From DASPSM01 sp036008465 (GTDB taxonomy: Bacteria; Planctomycetota; Planctomycetia; Planctomycetales; Planctomycetaceae), in NCBI GenBank assembly GCA_036008465.1, contig DASYNP010000134.1, forward strand, positions 1-64,000: a stretch of DNA of 64,000 nt. Reading direction: 5' to 3'. A program made the translations under genes and the position numbers. Under the pieces are notes generated by a model. It saw only the letters and a program-made list of their open reading frames with translations, had not been told where the DNA came from and made no database searches. Positions within the stretch are counted from its first letter, which is position 1. The number at the start of each line of letters is the position of its first letter. Below are positions 45,867 to 55,104 of the stretch, piece after piece.

Positions 45867-48223
45867 CGTCCTACGAACTGGAGCGTGAGCGTATAGTCTC
45901 CCGCAGGGACATCGTCGATGCTGAAGTTGCCGTCGCGATCGACCGTTGCCGTGAAGTGCCGACCATTTCCGTTGACCTCGATCAACAGGAAGTTCCACGA
46001 CACTTCCTGCTTCGCTCCGCCCGAAGACTGAAGCTGCCCGATGACCGGCCGGCCGGCTCCGCCGAGATCTACGCGCGTGATCTTGCCGGCGGTGAACTTA
46101 ACGGCCACTTTGCTCGTCGAAGTCACTTCGGTCGTCCCCGTGTTCGCCATGATGAGGATGCGGCGGCCGATCGTTCCCTCGCCCGGTACGACGCGTTCGA
46201 ACACGAAGCGGCCTTTCGCATCGGTCGTTTGCGTGTACTGCAGATAGAAGCTTGGAGCTTTAGGGCCGCGAAACATGTTGCCGCGATGATCGATCGAGAC
46301 GGTCGCGCCCGATTGCGGTTTGCGCGCGACTCGGAAGGTTCCCTCGACCCGTGCCCAGGGAATGAGTGCGATGAATTTGGGAACGGACCCCGATGAGCAC
46401 TTCACGTTTGCATAGCCCGACGGGTGAATGGCGACCAGCCAGAAGTCGTCCGTTTGGGGACCGAAGTGAAAATGGCCGGCCTCGTCGGTGATTTGGCGTG
46501 ATCCTGACGTCTGGCCTTGGGAGAAATCGCCGTTGTCAAGCATGATGTACGATCCGGCCGAAGCGATCGCCACGTTCGCGCGCGAGGCCGGCACGCCCAC
46601 GGCCGTTAACACGGTCGAGTTGATGTCTTTTCCTTTTTCCAACGCAAAATCGATCGTCACCTTCCCTTCGTCGCTTTTGATGGGGCGCGAGGCGCTCGGC
46701 AGATGACCGTCGGCTTCGATTCGCACGAGGTAGGCCGGCTGCTCGTAGTGTTGTCGGTACTCGTAGCGGCCGTCGGTCCCGGTAAAGCTCTCGTTTGTAT
46801 TCCAGTATGTCTGTGCGGCCGACCAGCGAATGCCCGGGACGACGCGGAACTTTTTGATCGCCTGCTTCGTTTCTGAGTCGATCACTTTGCCTGAAATCAC
46901 GAGGGCCGGCGGCACGCGGAAGACGAATTCCTTTTCGCCGGCAACAACCGGTCGATTGCTGAGATACAGGCCGTCTGGCCGACCGATATCGACCTCGAGT
47001 GGATCGGGCGGCGCCTCGTTCCATTCCCACGCTCCCCGCTCGTCGGCGTCTCGAGGGACTTGATCGAACTCGAAGTACGACACGCGGCCGCGCCAATTCT
47101 GAAAAAAGACCGTGGCTTTGGGAACCGGCTTGCCCTGCTCGTCGAGGACCCGAATCCGCAGAGTTTTTCCGGGGCTCATTTCAAAGTCGACGGGGGTCGC
47201 GTGAGGCCCGATCTGCACTTCTTGCAGCGCCCGGGCGCGTCCCTTGGCAGACACCACGATCCGCGCCTGGCCCGGATCGCAACCCTCCAGCTTGTAAACG
47301 CCTTTCGCATCCGTGACGGCAGAACGGGGAATGTTGCCGAACTTCGTCCGAACCACGGCTTTCGCAATCGGTTTTCCATTCTCGTCGGTGACTTTGCCCG
47401 TCACGGTGAGTCCGCGTTTGAGCGTGATCTTGGCGACGGGCGAGCGCCCCGGCTCGATGCCGAACGAGGCGCGCGACAGGGTTGACTGCAGCGTCATGTA
47501 GTTGGGATCGCTCATCTCGACAGAGACGGCGTTGAGAGACGCCGGGACGCTCTCGAACTTCCATTCCCCTTTGCTGTTGGTCCAGCGACGGTCCCCTGTG
47601 CCCATTTGCCTCGAATCGCCGGGCCGTTTTGTGAATTCGATATAGAAGCTGATTCGTACGTTCGGAATGGGATGCCCGTCGCCGTCGACGACCACGCCGC
47701 CAATTGTCCAGGCCGGTTCCAGCTTGATCGTGAGCGAGTCGGGGATCGGCTCGGATTTCGACCGCAGATCCCATCCCGCCCAGTAGGGCGCGTAGCCCGG
47801 AATCTGGACATAAAGATCGAACCGTTTCGGCTCTGCTGCCCGTTCAAAGACAAGGTGCCCCTCACCATCGGCTTTGACGCTGACTCCGGTGCGCGATCGA
47901 CGCACGTATTTGCCCGTGCGAATCTGACTCGCTTCGATGACGGGTGACGTCCGCAGCTCGACTTTGACCTCGGGAAGCGGCTTGCCGTCGGGAGTGACAA
48001 TCCGCAAGTCAAATGCTTTGGTCTTTTTTGCGGCTTCAACGGGGGTCTTCGAATCACTCGCTGCTGGACGGGCCTTACCGTCGTCCGCGGTTGCGCCGCT
48101 GACGGCTGCGATCAGGATCGTGTACGTAAACAGAAAACGCGCTGCAACGTCGCCTGCGCTCTGTGCCGCCAATCGAGCGACGATTCCCGGACGTGACGAC
48201 GATGTTGCCGCTCGCGCACTCAT
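45821..48223 (-). CDS. secreted carboxypeptidase-regulatory-like repeat protein, frameshifted at the end
   Basis: About 800 aa as it stands; the start at 48223 follows AGGA at a good distance (48241 is an alternative). A hydrophobic leader (FLFTYTILIAAVSGATA) precedes several Ig-like domains of the CarboxypepD_reg type, with the DGKPLPEVKV, DGHPIPNVRI, NGKPIAKAVV and QGKPVPKATV openings. Family members are surface or periplasmic proteins of unknown job. It is paralogous along its whole length to the gene just upstream (48262-50799), with which it forms a tandem pair separated by 38 bases. The last ~14 residues are out of frame (see 45765-45866). Confidence 0.8.
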   Translation of the reverse strand: MSARAATSSSRPGIVARLAAQSAGDVAARFLFTYTILIAAVSGATADDGKARPAASDSKTPVEAAKKTKAFDLRIVTPDGKPLPEVKVELRTSPVIEASQIRTGKYVRRSRTGVSVKADGEGHLVFERAAEPKRFDLYVQIPGYAPYWAGWDLRSKSEPIPDSLTIKLEPAWTIGGVVVDGDGHPIPNVRISFYIEFTKRPGDSRQMGTGDRRWTNSKGEWKFESVPASLNAVSVEMSDPNYMTLQSTLSRASFGIEPGRSPVAKITLKRGLTVTGKVTDENGKPIAKAVVRTKFGNIPRSAVTDAKGVYKLEGCDPGQARIVVSAKGRARALQEVQIGPHATPVDFEMSPGKTLRIRVLDEQGKPVPKATVFFQNWRGRVSYFEFDQVPRDADERGAWEWNEAPPDPLEVDIGRPDGLYLSNRPVVAGEKEFVFRVPPALVISGKVIDSETKQAIKKFRVVPGIRWSAAQTYWNTNESFTGTDGRYEYRQHYEQPAYLVRIEADGHLPSASRPIKSDEGKVTIDFALEKGKDINSTVLTAVGVPASRANVAIASAGSYIMLDNGDFSQGQTSGSRQITDEAGHFHFGPQTDDFWLVAIHPSGYANVKCSSGSVPKFIALIPWARVEGTFRVARKPQSGATVSIDHRGNMFRGPKAPSFYLQYTQTTDAKGRFVFERVVPGEGTIGRRILIMANTGTTEVTSTSKVAVKFTAGKITRVDLGGAGRPVIGQLQSSGGAKQEVSWNFLLIEVNGNGRHFTATVDRDGNFSIDDVPAGDYTLTLQFVGRGGGGSIRTTSRCRP

Positions 48224-48261
48224 CTTCGGATCCTGCTTCATCGATCACGCGTACGATCGAC

Positions 48262-50799
48262 TCAACGCACCTGCACTTTTACAGCTTTCTGGGGTCTTGC
48301 GGTCTGCAGCGTCAGAGTCCCCAAATCGACGGGTCGCTGCGACAGCTTTTCGTTGACCTTCGGCACGGTGAAGCGGTGCCCCTGGACGTGAGGTCCGGGT
48401 CTTTGGGGAAAGTAGACATACAGCTGATATTTGCCCGGCGGAACGTCCTCGATGGCGAAATTGCCGTCTCGGTCCGCGTTGGCCTCGAAGGTCATGTTTG
48501 ACGGCCCCAGCAGATTGTTTCCCACTCTATTCCCTTCGAGGCGGACGAAGATTCGGGCCGTGTTTAATTGCAGCTCAGGATTGGACTCGGCGGGCCGTCG
48601 GAGCTGACCGATCACCGGGCGCCCGGCGGTTCCAAAATCGACCTGAGCCGTCTTGCCGGCTGGGCAGTCCACTGTGATCGAAGTCGAGGAGCTCATCTCT
48701 ACCGCCGAGTCTCCTGTCACGCTCGTCCGCTTGGAGACGACCTGCCGTTGACCTGGCACAACCCGATCGAAAGCGAAGCGGCCGCGCAGATCGGTGAGCT
48801 GCTGCGAATTGAGCACGATAACCGGCGCATTCTGCCCCGAGAACGTGGCACCGCTGATCGAAATCTCGACGTCGGATTGCGGTTTTCGCGCAGTTTGAAA
48901 AGTCCCTTCGATTCGCGCCCAGGGCTGCAGCTTGATAACCGGGGCGCCCGAGCTGGGGAGCCCGGGTATTTCCGCGTAGCCGGACGGATGGGTGACCACA
49001 ATCCAGAAGTCGTCTTTCTTCGTAGCCAGACGAAAACGTCCGTCTTCGTCGGTCTCTCGCAGCTCTGCATTGCCTTGGCCGTTGAGTTCACCCTGCTGAA
49101 TTTGAATTCGGGCGCCGGGGACCACGATCGCAACTTTCGCTCTCCCGGCCGGGGCCCCTTCGGGCGTCATCACCGTCGGCGTGACCTTTTCGCCCTTATG
49201 CAACTCGAAATCGATGGCGACATTCCCCTCGTCGCTCTTGATCTCTCGGGAGACGGCGCGCAGATATCCGTCGGCCTCGATCCGCACCAGGTAGGCGGGA
49301 TACTCGTAGTTCTGCCGGATTTCGTACCGGCCTCCCCCGGTTGGCATATTGTTGTTGTTCCAGAAGAGTTGCCCTTCCGTCCAGCGAAATCCCGAGACGA
49401 CCCGAAAGTTCTTGATCGGTTGCTTCGTTTCGGCATCGACGACCTTGCCGGAGATGACAAGCGCGGGCGGGACGCGAAATACGTACTCTTCTTTCCGGGC
49501 CGTGAGCGGTCGATTATTGAGTGTCATGCCGTTCGGGCGACCAATGCTGGCCATCAGTTCTTCCGCGGGCGCTTCGTGCCATTCCCAGACCCCGTCGACG
49601 TCGGCTTCGCGCGGCGCCTGGTCGAACTGGAAGTAATCGAAGTCGCCGCGCCACGCTTGGATGAAGATCGTGGCTTTGGAAGCCGGACGGCCCTGCTCAT
49701 CGAGGACGCGGACGCGGATCGTCCCGCCCGGCTGGAGCTCGAAATTGAGCGGCCCGCGGCCCGGGCCGATTTCGGCATGTTTCACCTGCGCAGCGCGACC
49801 CTTGGCCGAGGCGACGATCGTCACCTGGCCTGGCTTGGGGCCTTCCCTCCGGAAGACGCCGTTCCCGCCCGCGATCACCACGGCGCCACCGCCTTGCTGC
49901 GTCGTCCCGCAGCCTTCCAGCCGGTAGACGCCGTCCTTGCCCGTGAAGGCGCTGCGGGTGTCGTTGCCGACTCTCGTGCGGACGAGCGCTTTGGCGATCG
50001 GCTTCCCCGCCTCGTCAGTGATCTTGCCCGTCACGACCACGCCGACTTGAAGAGTGGTTTTCGCGGTCGGCTCGTTTCCCGGCTTGATTTCAAATTCCGC
50101 GCGGACCAGCGTCGGGCTGGCCGCCATATATTTGGGTTCGCTAATCTCTGCCGTCACGGAACTCATCGATTCGGGAACACTCTCGAACTTCCAGATTCCT
50201 TTGCTGTTGGTCCAGAGTCGATCCGCGAACACCGTCCCTCCCATTCCTGCGATTCGCACCTGCAGCAAGACCCGCGCGTTTGGGACAGGCTTTCCGGCAC
50301 CGTCGACAACAATGCCTCCGATCGTCCAAGCCCGTTCCAATTTGGCGGTCGTGGGCGCGAGCGTCTCGGGTTTGTTCTGGAAATTCCACCATTTCGAGTA
50401 GTAGCCGTACCCGGCTTTGCGAATCTGGAAGGTCAGGTAAGTCAAATGGGCTGGCAGCTCGACGATGACGCGCCCATCCGCGTCCGAGCGAAGGTTGACC
50501 CCGAAACGCGGCTTATTCAGAAGCGTCCCCGCCCGGAGATTGACCGTATCGATCGGCGGCTGCGTATTCACGTTGACTTTCGCCTCTGGCACCGGTTTGC
50601 CATCGGGATCGACGATCCGCAGCTCAAGCGTTGGGGTCGTGGGCGCGGGGCCGCTCGCGGGCTTGGGATTCGGCGGCGGCGGACCGGTCTTGGCATCGTC
50701 GGCGCGTAGGAGCGGCCCCAGGCCGATGGCGAAGACAATTGCCGTGCACAACGAGCATCGACCGACCTTGGTCGCAATGGGCCGTCGCGAATCGGGCAT
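48262..50799 (-). CDS. secreted carboxypeptidase-regulatory-like repeat protein (paralogue)
   Basis: 845 aa. Signal-like leader (TAIVFAIGLGPLLRADD), a Pro-rich stretch near residues 38-55, then repeated CarboxypepD_reg domains opening DGKPVPEAKV, AGKPVPNARV, AGKPIAKALV, and QGRPASKATI, with paired RDGNFAIEDVPPGKY and similar carbohydrate-binding-like units at the end. It lacks catalytic motifs. Compared with the downstream copy it has an insert near 295-335 rich in Gly. The pair is probably co-transcribed from a promoter in the 50800-51085 gap, opposite the paoABC operon. Confidence 0.82.
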   Translation of the reverse strand: MPDSRRPIATKVGRCSLCTAIVFAIGLGPLLRADDAKTGPPPPNPKPASGPAPTTPTLELRIVDPDGKPVPEAKVNVNTQPPIDTVNLRAGTLLNKPRFGVNLRSDADGRVIVELPAHLTYLTFQIRKAGYGYYSKWWNFQNKPETLAPTTAKLERAWTIGGIVVDGAGKPVPNARVLLQVRIAGMGGTVFADRLWTNSKGIWKFESVPESMSSVTAEISEPKYMAASPTLVRAEFEIKPGNEPTAKTTLQVGVVVTGKITDEAGKPIAKALVRTRVGNDTRSAFTGKDGVYRLEGCGTTQQGGGAVVIAGGNGVFRREGPKPGQVTIVASAKGRAAQVKHAEIGPGRGPLNFELQPGGTIRVRVLDEQGRPASKATIFIQAWRGDFDYFQFDQAPREADVDGVWEWHEAPAEELMASIGRPNGMTLNNRPLTARKEEYVFRVPPALVISGKVVDAETKQPIKNFRVVSGFRWTEGQLFWNNNNMPTGGGRYEIRQNYEYPAYLVRIEADGYLRAVSREIKSDEGNVAIDFELHKGEKVTPTVMTPEGAPAGRAKVAIVVPGARIQIQQGELNGQGNAELRETDEDGRFRLATKKDDFWIVVTHPSGYAEIPGLPSSGAPVIKLQPWARIEGTFQTARKPQSDVEISISGATFSGQNAPVIVLNSQQLTDLRGRFAFDRVVPGQRQVVSKRTSVTGDSAVEMSSSTSITVDCPAGKTAQVDFGTAGRPVIGQLRRPAESNPELQLNTARIFVRLEGNRVGNNLLGPSNMTFEANADRDGNFAIEDVPPGKYQLYVYFPQRPGPHVQGHRFTVPKVNEKLSQRPVDLGTLTLQTARPQKAVKVQVR

Positions 50800-51085
50800 C
50801 CGAGTTACCCGTTGGCTAGAGGCGTCTTCTGCGTTGCAGAGGCTGCGGCGTCATTGATTTTGGCGCGGAATGGCTTCCGAGTTCAAGCTTGTTCGCAAGG
50901 AAGCCTGGAGGACCCAACGAAGTGAGCGAGCAGCGCGGAATTGCCGATCGGCACATCGCACTGCTCGTAGACGTATTGAGCAAACAAGACGACCGCGCGG
51001 GAGGCGGCATCCTTTTTGCAATCAAAAACGGAATCTTCGATTGCCAACAGCGATGCCAACGCCACTCGTGGGAAAGGCGCAACGG

Positions 51086-51772
51086 ATGCGCGAGCACCAG
51101 CGCGGCGAACGGTCGTTTTGCGACCGGCCCGATTGCGATCATTCTGACAGCTCGCCAGTCGGATCACCGGCTGACGCGGAAGGGGATGCCGACGGTCTCT
51201 CTCGACGTGAATTCCTGCAGCAAGCCGCAGCCGGCACCGCGGCCGTCGGAGGGATAGGGGGGCAGCCGGTGCTTTTCGGCGCGCTTGGGCCGCCTGCCCG
51301 GTCCGAATTGATACCGGTGACTCTCAAGATCAATGGCCAGACTCACGATTTGCATCTTGATCCCCGAGTCACGCTCCTCGACGCATTGCGCGAGAACGTC
51401 GGGTTGACCGGGACAAAAAAGGGCTGTGACCACGGGCAGTGCGGGGCCTGCACAGTTCTTTCCGACGGGCGACGGATTTATTCGTGTCTGACGTTGGCCG
51501 CGATGCAGGCTGGCGCCGAGGTAACGACCATCGAAGGTTTGGCCGACGGCGAGACGCTGCACCCCATGCAGGCGGCGTTCATCGCGCACGATGGGTTTCA
51601 GTGCGGATACTGCACCTCCGGCCAGATCTGTTCGGCGGTCGGGCTCTTGAACGAGGGCCACGCCCATTCGGAGGCGGAAATTCGCGAGCTCATGAGCGGC
51701 AACATTTGTCGGTGCGGCGCTTATCCCAACATCGTTCGAGCGATCCAGGACGTGCAGGCCGGACGGGTTTGA
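51086..51772 (+). CDS. paoA: aldehyde oxidoreductase iron-sulfur subunit, PaoA/YagT type
   Basis: 228 aa from the ATG at 51086, behind GGAAAGG; an ATG at 51053 is possible. A Tat motif, LSRREFLQQ, lies near residue 40, so the enzyme is exported folded. Two [2Fe-2S] clusters: CDHGQCGACTVL plus a later Cys, and CGYCTSGQIC plus NICRCGAYPNI. In E. coli the PaoABC complex oxidises aromatic aldehydes in the periplasm using a molybdenum cytosine dinucleotide cofactor. The next gene starts 67 bases on, so all three form an operon. The paoD chaperone gene is not here. Confidence 0.92.
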   Translation: MREHQRGERSFCDRPDCDHSDSSPVGSPADAEGDADGLSRREFLQQAAAGTAAVGGIGGQPVLFGALGPPARSELIPVTLKINGQTHDLHLDPRVTLLDALRENVGLTGTKKGCDHGQCGACTVLSDGRRIYSCLTLAAMQAGAEVTTIEGLADGETLHPMQAAFIAHDGFQCGYCTSGQICSAVGLLNEGHAHSEAEIRELMSGNICRCGAYPNIVRAIQDVQAGRV

Positions 51773-51839
51773 AAATCGCCTCGGTCGTCCGGTCCCGACC
51801 GCTACGGCGATTCCAGTGAACGAGAATCGGAACAACAGC

Positions 51840-52826
51840 ATGGAAGAATTCAGTTACGCCCGTGTTGGGGATGCTCCCGCGGCGTTGAAAGAAGTCCACG
51901 GCGACAGCCGGGCCCGTTACCTGGCCGGCGGCACGACACTCATCGATCTGATGAAGCTCAACGTGGAGACGCCGCGCCGCGTCGTCGATATCAATCATCT
52001 CCCTTTGACCAAAATCGAAGTCACCGACGGCGGCGTCCGAATCGGAGCGCTCGTTCGCAACAGCGATATGGCTTATCACAAGACGATCCGCACGCGTTAC
52101 CCAGTGTTGTCGGAAGCTCTGCTCTCCGGCGCCACGGCGCAGATTCGGAACATGGCCACACTCGGCGGCAACCTGCTGCAGCGGACCCGGTGCAGCTATT
52201 TCCGCGATCTCGCTTGGGGGTGCAATAAGCGACAACCGGGCTCGGGCTGCGCGGCGATTGACGGCTACAACCGCAGCCATGCCGTGCTGGGCACGAGCGA
52301 CAAGTGCATCGCGACGCATCCGTCCGACATGTGCGTGGCCCTGGCTGCGCTCGACGCCGTTATCGCGACGCAAACAACGGATGGGGGCGGGCGCAGGATT
52401 CCGATCGGCGAGTTTTATGTCCCCTACGGCGACGATCCCGCAAAGGAGAACACCCTGCAGCCCGGTGAGCTGATCACGGCGGTCGAGCTTCCCAACACTG
52501 CCTTTTTCGCGAAATCTCATTATCTGAAGGTCCGCGACCGGGCGTCGTTCGAGTTTGCGCTCGTGTCGGCCGCAGTGGCCCTGGACATTCAAGGCGGCAC
52601 CATTCGGGCGGCGCGGCTGGCCCTCGGCGGCGTGGCGACCAAACCGTGGCGCGCCACGGATGCGGAAAAGGCTCTGGTCGGTGCGAAGGCTGAGGAGACG
52701 GCATTTGCGCAAGCCGCTCAGGCCGCGCTCCAGAGTGCCAAGCCGCAAAAATTCAACGCATTCAAAATCGAACTGGCCAAACGCTGTATCGTGCGGGCAC
52801 TCTCGACGGTGACCGCAATGGCCTGA
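51840..52826 (+). CDS. paoB: aldehyde oxidoreductase FAD-binding subunit, PaoB/YagS type
   Basis: 328 aa. FAD_binding_5 domain with RYLAGGTTLIDLMKL and the second FAD motif ATLGGNLLQRTRC. It also has Cys residues in RTRCSYFRDLAWGCNKRQPG and GCAAIDG, the extra [4Fe-4S] site known from PaoB and absent from ordinary xanthine dehydrogenases. The CO dehydrogenase flavoprotein C-terminal domain follows from about 220. It carries electrons from the 2Fe-2S subunit to the acceptor. The ATG at 51840 is preferred over a GTG at 51816. 19 bases separate its stop from paoC. Confidence 0.93.
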   Translation: MEEFSYARVGDAPAALKEVHGDSRARYLAGGTTLIDLMKLNVETPRRVVDINHLPLTKIEVTDGGVRIGALVRNSDMAYHKTIRTRYPVLSEALLSGATAQIRNMATLGGNLLQRTRCSYFRDLAWGCNKRQPGSGCAAIDGYNRSHAVLGTSDKCIATHPSDMCVALAALDAVIATQTTDGGGRRIPIGEFYVPYGDDPAKENTLQPGELITAVELPNTAFFAKSHYLKVRDRASFEFALVSAAVALDIQGGTIRAARLALGGVATKPWRATDAEKALVGAKAEETAFAQAAQAALQSAKPQKFNAFKIELAKRCIVRALSTVTAMA

Positions 52827-52845
52827 GCCGACTCCGGAGACGAGC

Positions 52846-55104
52846 ATGGCCGTCAATCTCAAAGCGGACGGAAAATCTGTTGGCCAGCCGTTGGATCGCG
52901 TCGACGGGCGGCTGAAGGTGACGGGCGGTGCGCGGTATACGGCCGAATGGAAGCTCGAAAACGTTGCCTACGGCGCGCTCGTGACCAGCACGATTGCCAG
53001 CGGCAGGGTGACGAGCATCGACACGCGGGCGGCCGAGGCGGCCCCCGGCATGGTCACGGTCATCACCCATCGCAACGCCTTGCGGCTGCGGTCGCAGGAG
53101 CAGAAACAGCGGCCCGGCGTCGATCCGGCGGTCGGAACGCCCCTTTCGCCCCTGCAAGACGATGTCGTACGCTACAACGGACAGCCTGTGGCCGTCGTGG
53201 TGGCCGACACATTCGAGCGAGCCGCTCAGGCGGCACGGCTCATCCGCGTCAATTACGCGCACGATCGCGCAATCACGACGTTCAGCCACGCTGAGGCAAA
53301 CGCGTTTCTTCCGTCCGAAGCGCGGATCGCCGGGCGCGGCGAAAAACGGTCCGCCGACTACCGTCGCGGCGATCCCGATTCCGCCTTCGCCGCAGCGGAG
53401 GTGCGCGTGGAGCAGAACTACTCGACCGTTCCCAATCATCACAACGCGATGGAGCCGCACGCCACAACCGCTGTCTGGGAGGGCGACAAGCTCGTCCTCT
53501 ACGATAAAACGCAATGGGTGGACAACGTCGGCGAGCAAATCGCCCTGGCCTTCGGCCTGAAGACGGCCGACGTGCGGGTGATCTCCCCCTTTGTCGGGGG
53601 GGCGTTCGGCGCGGCTCTGCGGGCGTGGCCTCACGTGCTGATCGCCGCGCTTGCGGCGCGGCAGGTTCGGCGGCCAGTCAAGCTCGTCCTCACGCGGGCC
53701 CAGGTCTTCGTCGTTCCCGGTTACCGTCCCGAGACCGCGCAAAAAGTTTCGCTCGGAGCGACGCGCGACGGAAAATTGACCGCGACCCGTCACGATGGCA
53801 CGGGCCAAACCTCGATGTACGAGGAGTATACCGAGAGCCTGCTCGATGCCACGCGCTTGTTCTATGCCTGCCCGAACCTGTCGACGCGTTACCGGCTGGC
53901 CCGCATGCACGTCAATACCCCCGCGTCGATGCGGGCCCCCGGCGAATCCTCCGGGATGTTCGCGCTCGAATCGGCGATGGACGAACTGGCCGTCGCGCTC
54001 CATCTCGATCCGATCGAATTGCGACTCCGCAACCATGCGGATGTCGATCCCGAAACCGGACATCCCTGGTCGAGTAAATCGCTCAAGGAATGCTACGCGC
54101 AGGCCGCCGAGAAATTCGGCTGGAGTCGCCGCAATCCCGAGCCGCGCTCGATGCGGGATGGGCATCAGCTGGTCGGTTACGGCATGGCCTCGGCCACATG
54201 GTCCACAAATCGGCAACCGGCAACGGTGCGGGTGCGCCTTTTGACCGACGGCACGGCCCTCGTGGAGACAGCCGCTAGCGATATTGGACCGGGCACCTAC
54301 ACCGTCATGACGCAGATCGCCGCGGATGCGCTCGGAATGTCATTCGACAAAGTGCGTTTCGAGTTGGGCGACACACGGTTTCCCAAAGCACCGGTCGAGG
54401 GCGGCTCCATGACGGTGGCTAGCGTCGGCTCGGCCGTGCACGAGGTGGCGCTGGCGGCCCGGGCCCGGGCGTGCGAGCTGGCCAGCCGCGATCCGGCGTC
54501 TCCTTTGCATCAAACGCCTGCCGACGAAATCTCCGCTGAGGCGGGAGTGCTGTTCGCTGTCCAAAAGCCGTCGCGACGGGAGAGCTATGTGGACATTCTC
54601 AAGCGGCACGGCCAGGACGCAATCGATATCACTCAGGAATCGAAGCCGGCCGCTGGCGCGAAGAAGTTTACGACTCGGGCGTTCGGAGCACATTTCGTCG
54701 AGGTTCGCGTCGACGCAGATTTTCAAACGGTTCGGGTCGCGCGGGTCGTCAGCGCTATTGCCGCTGGGCGGATCATCAATCCCAAGACGGCCGGCAGCCA
54801 GGCCATCGGCGGAATCGTCGGCGGCATCGGCATGGCACTCCTCGAAGAAGGAGTTCGCGACGAACGCAACGCGCGAATCGTGAATGACAACCTGGCCGAC
54901 TATCACATGCCCGTTCACGCCGACATCCCCGCGATCGACGCGTTCTACATTGACGAGCATGACCCGCACGTCAACCCGATCGGGGCGAAGGGGCTCGCAG
55001 AACTTTCGCTGTGCGGAGTTGCGGCCGCCGTCGCAAACGCCGTCTATCACGCGACCGGCAAGCGCGTCCGAGATTTGCCGATTACGCCGGAGAAACTGCT
55101 TTAG
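52846..55104 (+). CDS. paoC: aldehyde oxidoreductase molybdenum-binding subunit, PaoC/YagR type
   Basis: 752 aa, normal for PaoC. It opens with VGQPLDRVDGRLKVTGGARY; the molybdopterin-binding core has VGGAFGAALRAWPH and the conserved RAPGES loop; the catalytic Glu is in GAKGLAEL near the C-terminus. With paoA and paoB it makes the heterotrimer. There is no leader, so it is presumably exported together with PaoA by Tat. The end overlaps the convergent topoisomerase gene by 23 bases. GGAGACGAGC precedes the ATG. Confidence 0.94.
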   Translation: MAVNLKADGKSVGQPLDRVDGRLKVTGGARYTAEWKLENVAYGALVTSTIASGRVTSIDTRAAEAAPGMVTVITHRNALRLRSQEQKQRPGVDPAVGTPLSPLQDDVVRYNGQPVAVVVADTFERAAQAARLIRVNYAHDRAITTFSHAEANAFLPSEARIAGRGEKRSADYRRGDPDSAFAAAEVRVEQNYSTVPNHHNAMEPHATTAVWEGDKLVLYDKTQWVDNVGEQIALAFGLKTADVRVISPFVGGAFGAALRAWPHVLIAALAARQVRRPVKLVLTRAQVFVVPGYRPETAQKVSLGATRDGKLTATRHDGTGQTSMYEEYTESLLDATRLFYACPNLSTRYRLARMHVNTPASMRAPGESSGMFALESAMDELAVALHLDPIELRLRNHADVDPETGHPWSSKSLKECYAQAAEKFGWSRRNPEPRSMRDGHQLVGYGMASATWSTNRQPATVRVRLLTDGTALVETAASDIGPGTYTVMTQIAADALGMSFDKVRFELGDTRFPKAPVEGGSMTVASVGSAVHEVALAARARACELASRDPASPLHQTPADEISAEAGVLFAVQKPSRRESYVDILKRHGQDAIDITQESKPAAGAKKFTTRAFGAHFVEVRVDADFQTVRVARVVSAIAAGRIINPKTAGSQAIGGIVGGIGMALLEEGVRDERNARIVNDNLADYHMPVHADIPAIDAFYIDEHDPHVNPIGAKGLAELSLCGVAAAVANAVYHATGKRVRDLPITPEKLL

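Noticed and set aside
48568..50709. Long plus-strand open frame (713 codons) opposite the carboxypeptidase-regulatory-like gene
   Set aside because: Shadow of a real gene in a high-GC window: rich in Arg, Gly and Asp, no domain, while the minus strand has clear repeated domains.
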